A stretch of 64,000 bases of DNA from Ciona savignyi. Taxonomy: Eukaryota; Chordata; Ascidiacea; Phlebobranchia; Cionidae. Under the pieces are notes generated by a model. It was not told the DNA's origin. It worked only from the letters and a program-made list of their open reading frames with translations, and made no database searches. Where the stretch lies: NCBI GenBank assembly GCA_000149265.1, contig CH003021.1:1012462-1076461 (forward strand), read 5' to 3'. Below, one piece after another: positions 56,801 to 64,000 of this stretch. The translations under genes and the position numbers were made by a program. Positions within the stretch are counted from its first letter, which is position 1. The number at the start of each line of letters is the position of its first letter.

Positions 56801-59366
56801 CGTCACCATAGGTTTACGCCTCTCGGGTTCGTTTTCTAATTACACTTTCAATTAAGATGTTATGATTTAAAACATTGTTTTTCACTGAGCCTGGCATAAC
56901 TTAGCTTAACCTATTGTTATCTGGAAACGTTTCGCGCGTTTTTCTACACCGGTGTCTTATCAGTTGGTATCTGATCGCCGGGCATTCTTGTGCTCTGATT
57001 TTCGATGCCTTCTTGCTAAAATCAAACCAGAGGCACACTTCACGCATCACTTACCGACAACTTGTACGACATGCGCTGCGTCAAATGTGTTAACTATGGA
57101 ACACATGTGACTTGCAGTGTTCGTGTTTAAAGTAGAGCAGAAACCTGTGTTCAAGCAACACAAAATAGTGTTATAAAGTATATCATTATAATATACGAGT
57201 TCGTTCTAAAGCAGTCTAAGTTTGCTATGTATAAGCCGTTAAGAGCATATGTGCCAGGTCCAGAGTAAAATCTACAGGAAGCGTTTGAAAACCGGTAATA
57301 CGGTCTCTGTTTAATTCTACACTAAGGGTGCGATTAAATTTCAAAGATAACCACGTATTGACAACTGAATTGAAAGGAATTGTACAGGTGCGTGGTATTA
57401 TGCCAGGTTGAGAAATATGTGGCGTTCTTTATTGCGCCATCCTTATTTTTGTGATACATCCCAACTGTTTAAGGCAGTTTTGTGTAGGATTGTAACGTAT
57501 TGGATTTCATGAATCTTTTTTGTATATTGTGTTGGAACGCCCAATACTATCACTCTAAAACGATTGTTTGTATAGGCCGTAATTTTTTTATTAACTGTTA
57601 AATGTGTCTGTTTTCAACAGGTCACCGAATAAGGCCGAAATTGAAACACCCGACAATATGAGTTGCAATTTATTGACGACCGTGGCGAATAACCCAACTA
57701 AGAACGACATGGATAGTGCAATGGCACTTGTCAACGAATTTCTTTTAGAAGAAAAACGTAGGACTCCAAAGACACAAACCCCGAACGTCGCGACACCTGA
57801 CAGCCTCAGCCCGGATAATCGAATGTACCCTGAAATACAAGACTTAGATGGGTACATCGAAAGAAACTTGCAGGACGATTCACCCGGTTTTGATCCCCCA
57901 CTCCCGGATTATCCAGCTCCACAATCGAATTTCGAAGAAAAGGGACCAGAATACGCTTTACCAGATCGCGATGTCATATTTAGCACTGTGCCCGCTAAAT
58001 CGGCAGTTTTGATTACAGCTCCTCCGGTTAAACTTTACAATGATTCGTTCATAGTAAAGCAAGTAAATGCTAACATCACGTCCACATCTGAAGAAACAAA
58101 CAACATTTTTCTCGATAATGCACTTGAAAGTGGCGGATACTCCACCATAGCGGAGATAACTGCTGTAGAGAACATGCTAAACGGAAATCACAAAGACAGT
58201 CTGGATTCCGGACACTCAATGGACATTCCGGTGCTTGCCCCTGTACAAAAAGCTACATCCAACAGCGACATTGACAGCGGCATAGACGGTAGCGCAATGG
58301 CTATATCGTCAGCTTGTGATATTCGTCCCAGTCCCAAACTAATGAGATCTCCTTTGCCATTGACCGACATAACCCAGGCACATGTTGAAGACCTGACGAT
58401 ACTAAGTGCATCCGTGCAAGCTGTGGATTTAAACGAAAATAACAACGGGAATTTCTCTGGTTCTCCGCACAAAACTGGAGCTTCGCATGGGATAATACAG
58501 AAGCCAAAAGAAGCCGAGAAACAAATGATCAAAAACGTCTACAACGACTCGGGTGTAAGTACACACCATAACACCGGTAATCCAGTAAATAAAAATACTT
58601 ATTATTTATATTTTTAGTCAAATCCGGACAGAAGTGGTACAGGTACTTCCGGCAATGTCCGTCACTCGATAGAAATACCGGTTAATGAAACATCGGAGCT
58701 CTTAGAAGAAGATCAAAATGATGCGGAGGAGGAAGAAGAACGGAGAATCCAGGAGGATATTGAGAACACAAGAAAACGGTTGCTCTGGTTGCAAGAGCAC
58801 CAGGTACATTTGAGATTTGCCATACTTCCATGTGCTGTGTCATAAAGGTCATAACAATTCAAACCTACATTTTGAATTATTGATTAACGCTTTCGTGACA
58901 TAAGAATTTAACACGCTACGAACAGCAGCTAAATTACAGTATGGCACAACAGAATTTGTAAAATGTAATTCTTTTTAGAACAAAATCAAGTTAAAGAAAG
59001 AGCAAAAAATTAAGCGAAACAGCTACGGATACAGCACCAGCACCCTACCCACTAAACTGAAAAGTAAGCGTTTACAGTTTTACCCAACTATTTATGAGAT
59101 CGCTGGCAACACTTAACTCTGGACACATTCGCATTAACAAAGATCGGACTTAAAATAGCTGCTATGTTTTGGCAGGTAGTCAATCGGCGCACTTAGAAAG
59201 TTGCACGCTACCGAGAGCTCCCCATAACCGCTCTGAACACAAAGATCACGTGCTTCCCGGTACAATGACCGTCAAAGAAAAGCACGACATTGACGAGCTG
59301 TTACGTTCTGTCCAGGAACTTGACTTAGCCATCAACCGGACGACATCTGACGTGGCCAAATTCCCG
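44806..59366 (+). CDS. TNS: Tensin (N-terminal and central part; SH2-PTB end beyond window)
   Basis: Plus-strand exons: alternative firsts 44806-44872 and 48743-49261, cassette 53029-53070, then 53617-53761, 53915-53967, 54536-54860, 57621-58554, 58618-58803, 58979-59063 and 59176-59366. All phases agree. Identification rests on GPLDGSLYAQVKK (53617 exon), which matches vertebrate tensin GPVDGSLYAKVRK, and on VKEKHDIDELLRS (last exon), which matches tensin AQEKAELDQLLSG. An LDSGHS motif also resembles the tensin SDSGHS site. Known: tensins link actin and integrin tails at adhesions through an N-terminal phosphatase-like/C2 region and a C-terminal SH2-PTB. No phosphatase-like or C2 exon was recognised here, and the SH2-PTB must lie beyond 64000. 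Which tensin paralogue it corresponds to cannot be said; ascidians probably have one. Confidence 0.82.
44873..48742. other. Intron or upstream region between tensin first exons
   Basis: About 3.9 kb, AT-rich, including a CRE-like TGACGTCA near 46928. No exon for a phosphatase-like or C2 domain was recognised. A promoter for exon B should lie near its right end but cannot be fixed. Confidence 0.4.
48743..49261 (+). CDS. TNS: Tensin alternative first exon B, 173 codons
   Basis: An ATG at 48743 opens a 519-nt coding exon ending AAAGCAT|GTAAGT in phase 1. The product is Pro/Ser-rich at the start (PLSLPPSPSPCDIMTPTSP), then has a CCRCRRAK cluster and many Lys/Arg. GC content is clearly above the flanks, and codon use looks coding. 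No domain was recognised, and it does not look like the C1 domain of tensin-2. The donor phase matches the downstream tensin exons, so it is likely an alternative N-terminus. It could instead be an unrelated gene whose next exon I missed. Confidence 0.6.
49262..53028. other. Large tensin intron
   Basis: About 3.8 kb. Several short open frames on both strands lack splice context. Nothing was recognised. Confidence 0.4.
53029..53070 (+). CDS. TNS: 42-nt symmetric cassette exon of tensin
   Basis: Acceptor ATTGTTAG, donor G|GTAAGT. The exon starts with two bases and ends with one (phase 1-1), so inclusion or skipping keeps the frame. It encodes HLPMTDESSISDS, an acidic Ser-rich insert. It contains an ATG (53040) and might alternatively serve as a third first exon. 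Confidence 0.5.
54861..57620. other. Large tensin intron
   Basis: About 2.8 kb of mixed composition with no exon or repeat family recognised. Confidence 0.45.
57621..58554 (+). CDS. TNS: Large central tensin exon
   Basis: A 934-nt exon after a strong TGTTTTCAACAG acceptor, ending GGT|GTAAGT in phase 0. It encodes 311 residues of low-complexity linker rich in Ser, Asp, Pro and Asn. Three DSG motifs (KDSLDSGHSM, SDIDSGIDGS, YNDSGVSTH) stand out; the first resembles the DSGHS of vertebrate tensins. No folded domain is visible, consistent with the long disordered middle of tensins. Confidence 0.85.
58618..59366 (+). CDS. TNS: Tensin charged-helix exons and ELL motif exon
   Basis: Exons 58618-58803, 58979-59063 and 59176-59366. 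The first two encode a strongly acidic then basic predicted helix (ENTRKRLLWLQEHQ joined to NKIKLKKEQKIKR). The third carries VKEKHDIDELLRSVQELD, which aligns with the conserved tensin EKAELDQLL segment. That exon ends CCG|GTAAGT in phase 0; the following exon was not found before 64000. Confidence 0.75.
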
Positions 59367-62300
59367 GTAAGTCGTAGCATAACCACGTGGGTGGTACATT
59401 GTGGCGTGCGCTCTTTTTTTTCGATGTCAATTACTAAAGTAGCGAAGCATTAAAAGGCCCGAATCTGTCACCTTTTAATCTGTTGTTTAAAAAAACTAGT
59501 TCTTCATATTATCTTTGACGTGATCTGGGCGCCCAAGAAGACAGTATGTCAGGCTTACAGCAGTCCTAACAAGGCTGGGGCTAAGTTGCATAAACAACTT
59601 TCCCTTGCGGTTGTTCTTCGTTCCACGCCTCACTTCATCATCCCCCATACTGACTCGTGTAATTGATCAAACTTCCTCTTTTCAGTATTCTCATGGCAAT
59701 ATCCGCCACCACAGCATCACGGTTCCAATTTAATTATTTATAATGTTATAAAACCCGAATAACCTTGGCATATAACACATCGCGTGCATTCCTTTCGACT
59801 TGGATAATGACCTAGGCCCCACACGTATCTTCGTATTTTCGGCAGCTAGATAATTTCAAGTGATAAACTTTTACATGGTGCTTTATTTTGAAAATTTAGT
59901 TTTTTAAACAGCGTCCACTTATTCTCGATTTTGTTTATGTCCATATTATGCTAAACATTTATTTGTTTAAAAATTTGGGGGAATTTTTACTTGATTATCA
60001 GTATACCATGTTGAATGCCACTGTAGAAAAGGTTATTATACAAAGCCCTAGCTAGGTTTCAAGTAAAAATATTTCTAGAAAACCTATGAATTATGTAGCA
60101 GGTGTTTAAGGCAATGGTGCGGTGTTAAGTATTTGATCGTCGGTTTGACGCTTTCATATTATCTTTATGTTGTAAATTCTACTCTTGAGAGCTCAGGAAG
60201 TGTTGGATATATGTAGCATAAGTTTTGTTTTAAATTAAACAACAAGTGATAAGTTATAACGTTTTTGCAACTAAAGTTAAGCAGCAGCAATGTATGCTGG
60301 AAAGTTAGTATTCGTTTGCAAATAAGTCTGTTTATGTCGTTAAAATTCAACTGTATTAATCAATGTGGACTATTGTTATGTGCGATATGACGATGTGTCG
60401 GATGTACTCTGCTGGTTTGACGGAAAACGAAATTCAAATGTTATTCAATCAAATATTTCTTTAGTATATTTTCAAACTATATAAATGGTTTGTGTAATTC
60501 ATGCTGTTTATTAAATCCTTGTGTAGTGCTTATGATGGACACAAATAAGTTGTTTTATTTATCGCAAGTATTTATCGCATTGTGCATAGGTGTTTTAAAA
60601 TTAATACTTTATATACTTGTAAAGGAATACATTATTATTAAAAATTATACATGCTTTTACAGGTGTTAAGTAAGTAGCCGAAGTGAATTGCTTACATCCG
60701 TGGGTGATTTTCGTGATTAATCAGCAAACTAATTTCCTCATGCCAGGTCGGCCATGTTATAATCCGCTTGGATAAGAATTTAATTGACTAAATTTCTATT
60801 GCCCTTCATTACGTCATTGTATCGATTATTCTTTGACGTATTTCGTCCTTAACCATAAACACACGTGGGAAGTTACAGCTCAAATAACTGTCGGATAAAC
60901 GTTTTATCGGATAAACGTAGCACCTGTCCATAAAAAGGAATTAAACGTGTAACTGATCCATGAAATTCATAATGAGAAATCCCTAAAATAGATTATAAAA
61001 CAGAACGGGCGTTCTTAAGTTACCGTTACAGCAGTGCATATAGTCTGCACAGAGAAAATACTGAAGAGGCATATTTTATTACTGTGTCTCATTTGGTATA
61101 ATGACGCTCAAAAATCCGTATCAGTCCAATTTATCAGCTTAAATCCAGGCAAGCGTAGTAATTGCGCACGCATCCCAACAGACCAAGCTTCCAACTATTT
61201 GAAGCTAATATTTCCTAATTGGAAGCAGCACGCGCACGACGACCGATGCCACCCGGGGGATTAAGTGGCTAATGCAATGATAATTCTGCACCGACCGCTG
61301 TGTAAATAAATTCGTTTAGTTCTATGTCCCTAGTGGTGTTAGCCGAGAAGAAACAACGCAAAAGCTAATATTTATTACGCTATTGACAAAGTGCTGTTAA
61401 CTTTTGCATTAGTTCTCTTATTGCATAAAACCCAGACGTTAACGACCTAAAACTTAGCGGGTTCGCCTGAACCCAGCGAATTAAAGGGTTACTGAAGTTC
61501 CTCTGGAATAACTAGTTCTACTAAAACTGAATGAACGTACCAAGTATACTTCACACTGCAATAGTGATACGCAGTATTCTGACAATATGTTTTCTGTGTC
61601 TTCCTAAATATCCTATCTTATATTCTTCTGTCCTTTCCATCAATACACCTATATGAGTAAGCAACTTACATTTTTACACAGCTTAATTGCAATATTTAGC
61701 AAAATGTTATTTTTTGTATAATTGTTTGAATTTCTAGTTGTTGATAAAGAGCATAAAGTCATTCTCATTATTAATCACGTGATATTTCCGATGATTAAGC
61801 GGTTAAAACGGTAACACGTAAAAAATGTTCGTTTACATTTATATTAAAATGCTATTAAGGAAAAAAATTAAATCTGTCGAAACAAGAACAAACATACATA
61901 CCCGCGCTTAACCTGGTCAAGCGTATAAGTATTATTAGATTATCTTATTTAAACGTCACTTAAGTTGAATTGTAAAAGAGTACGCAATTCCCATGTAGTC
62001 GCGACCTGTTTTGAACTGCATTTTTCGAATGTTTTTGTGTAGTTGGTGCGCCATTACAGCTTTTGTCTGGTCATAATATGATCCGACGAGCAATCTGGAG
62101 TCACCTGTGAAAAGCAAAGGGAGACCTAATGTAACAGTCTGTTCACTTAGATTTCAATGTATGTAAATTTCAAGGCAAATTGAGTTATTCTAGCTAAATT
62201 ATAAATGCCTGAAATGCTATGAAAATGTGTAATTCACCTAACCGCCTTAATTAGCCTAATACAATGAATCTTGGTCTACCGTTCAAATAGATCATTCTAT

Positions 62301-62932
62301 TATACTGTCTTGCAAATTAACATAGACTCCATATTTCGTTTTATACATTAAGCCAGTTTCCTGGTGTAATAGTTTTCAGTACTTCGCTGGGAAACCGACA
62401 TATCGCGGTATTGACTTTACTTGGTGGTTCAGATTTATTCGTATATTTATGTAATAAGTCTTTAAGGATACTACGAGAGTGCATCGATTTCGCAAGTATT
62501 GTTGTACACTAAATTATTGTTGACATTTTCCCCCGGGAACGAATGTTTTGTTCTTCATTATATGCGCAAAACAAGTGATCTATAATACCGAATGTGTCAA
62601 GCAAGGCGTGGTACCGCACACGATCTGCGCATTCCAACCATATTATAATAGATTTTCCAGCAAAAGCATATTTGTTCACTCGGCAGCGCGATGCATTTCG
62701 CAGCCTTAAAAGGAAATTTCTAGATCCAGGGTGCACGTTGCGGTGCAGTGTAGTTTACAGTACACGCTATACCTCGTTCCGCATTTTAAAAGTCAATTTC
62801 GCTTGTATATATACATGTGTATTTTGTCAATGTCTTGCGGTTTTAATAATTTCCCGTTTGTACAGTTTTTCCAGAGATTTAACAGACGTGGTCATAAACA
62901 TTCAGCTAAATAGTGTCGGCAAAACTTTAAAT
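59367..62932. other. Region 3' of the last recognised tensin exon
   Basis: Probably a long tensin intron. A slightly GC-richer block at 59520-59660, and one at 61140-61300 containing GGGATTAAG and a downstream TGATAATT, could be regulatory. No coding exon was recognised. Confidence 0.35.
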
Positions 62933-63172
62933 ATGCAGCATTTAAAATATGTGGCTTTGCTGTGTGTGTTTCTTTATATCATTGTGGCATCTATTTGCAT
63001 TAAAGACTCTTCTGAAACGTCATCGATCATACAAAACGATTTGTCGCAGCTTAAGGGCATTGCACTTCACACATTGCCGACAGGGCGCCCGAAGCCTGCT
63101 ACGTGTTTTGCGGCCAAGTTTATTTCGTCTTCCCGCAGAATGACGTGTGTAGGGGCCCATGTCAGGTCATAG
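62933..63172 (+). CDS. Candidate small secreted protein, 79 residues
   Basis: ATG at 62933, TAG at 63170-63172. The N-terminus MQHLKYVALLCVFLYIIVAS is a convincing signal peptide or membrane anchor (a basic residue then a hydrophobic core). The remainder is a short polar segment with two Cys flanking a basic FISSSRR stretch (TCFAAKFISSSRRMTC). The dibasic RR would suit a peptide precursor. A canonical AATAAA lies 112 bp after the stop. The frame is open further upstream to 62594, so the start is not certain. No homologue was recognised, and it lies in what may be a tensin intron. Confidence 0.35.
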   Translation: MQHLKYVALLCVFLYIIVASICIKDSSETSSIIQNDLSQLKGIALHTLPTGRPKPATCFAAKFISSSRRMTCVGAHVRS

Positions 63173-63283
63173 ATAACACAAACTTTTACTTCTTCTTCTC
63201 CGTATTAGCTAATGCGTTATATTGGGGGCTGATGCACGGCAAACAGCCTTTGTATACTTCGCATGTATTTTTTGGTGCAGAAT

Positions 63284-63289
63284 AATAAA
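63284..63289 (+). terminator. Poly(A) signal AATAAA
   Basis: A canonical hexamer 112 bp downstream of the 62933-63172 frame. Its use is inferred from position only. Confidence 0.35.
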
Positions 63290-64000
63290 GATGTTATGAA
63301 CAGAAAAAGGAGATTAGAATATAGTGAGGGCGGTTGATTCATGCTTGTTGTTTAACATCATTGCTAGATATATTATCTCAAAACATTTAAACATTTTAAA
63401 TTATCGTGTTATAATTACAATCTGCACAGTGGGAGAAACATTTGGAAAATCCGTTAATCTGCTGAGTGTCTGCTAGCCGATAGTTGATGTTAGCAACGTA
63501 TGATTATTCCATCACTAAGGCCGTGGGCTTGTTTGCGCAAACGTTTGGATCGCGACAACATCTGTTCCGGGCTCCACCGCTTGTGCTTAGAGGGAAGCCG
63601 CAGTACACGGCACGCTTATACCGCACGTGTCAAACAGCACGAACAGACAAAGTTACCCTGAGCAAAAATAGTAAAGTTAAAGCCAATACAAACCGTGTAC
63701 CTGGCTGTCTAAAATGTATAGTTTATTTTAATAGGACAGTTTTTAAATTACGTAATCTGTTTTGCCGTCGGTCTAAACTACAACTTTTAATCTACCACAG
63801 TGGGTGGTCAGCGAACCGAATACGGTTGTTCGTAGGAATAAGATATTTTAATCGTGCTTTTTACAGGCTTTGGTTGCATGCGCACAGTTGTAAAACAATC
63901 GACCGGTTTCCCTAAAACGTGCTCTTTGTTAAGATTCTGTGAATCATTTTCCGTAAACTGATGCGGTCGGTTTGTAAACATTGAATTCTCACACCTGTTC
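63290..64000. other. Right edge of window
   Basis: Contains a 143-codon plus-strand open frame (63484-63915, first ATG 63487), rich in Arg/Lys and Cys, without recognisable domain, signal peptide or splice context. I do not call it a gene. Confidence 0.3.

Noticed and set aside
63484-63915. 143-codon plus-strand open frame
   Set aside because: Long but without domain, signal peptide or splice context; Arg-rich composition suggests non-coding sequence.
1-64000. CRISPR arrays, bacterial operons, LTR elements or Polintons
   Set aside because: The spliced genes are those of a metazoan; no spaced direct repeats, LTR pairs, reverse transcriptase or capsid-like frames were seen.

Overview
The window looks like nuclear DNA of an invertebrate chordate, most likely an ascidian such as Ciona. 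It is AT-rich, with small exons and short to medium introns. Its genes have clear chordate counterparts (a fibrillar collagen with an N-terminal TSPN domain, SLC26A11, NOS1AP/CAPON and tensin), and one gene pair is spaced like a tunicate operon. The species is an inference; the exon chains are read directly from splice sites and reading phase.

Layout. (1) Positions 1-11,852, minus strand: the 5' two thirds or so of a fibrillar collagen gene. The start codon lies in a tiny exon at 11,852, followed by a signal-peptide exon, three TSPN-domain exons, one large N-glycosylation-rich linker exon, a hinge exon, and 34 Gly-X-Y exons, mostly 54 or 45 bp, that run off the window. A head-to-head pair of tRNA-derived SINEs sits in one intron. 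(2) 11,853-25,190: about 13 kb without a recognised gene. It holds three weak minus-strand candidate exons (13.4-15.2 kb), a GC-richer island with two perfect CRE palindromes (21.2-21.9 kb), and simple repeats. (3) 25,191-29,282, minus: a complete 12-exon SLC26A11-type anion transporter of 675 codons. (4) 29,283-33,290: about 4 kb with nothing firm. (5) 33,291-41,769, minus: a complete 17-exon NOS1AP orthologue of 972 codons with a PTB domain, a coiled coil and a long disordered tail. Only 15 bp upstream lies the stop codon of another minus-strand gene (partial, 41,785-42,837), an operon-like arrangement. (6) 44,806 to beyond 59,366, plus: the N-terminal and central part of a tensin gene. It has two alternative first exons with the same donor phase and a 42-nt symmetric cassette exon, but no recognisable phosphatase/C2 exons. 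The SH2-PTB end would lie beyond the window. (7) 62,933-63,172, plus: an ORF for a possible small secreted protein, with a poly(A) signal 112 bp downstream of its stop.

Themes. Three of the proteins belong to the cell-matrix and scaffold world (collagen; tensin at integrin adhesions; NOS1AP as a PTB adaptor), but nothing here shows that they are co-regulated. The most unusual observations are the five glycine substitutions in an otherwise regular fibrillar collagen helix, the 15-bp spacing upstream of NOS1AP, the endocytic-adaptor motifs in the NOS1AP tail, and the tensin first-exon architecture. No tRNA, rRNA, CRISPR array, retroviral or Polinton-like element was recognised.
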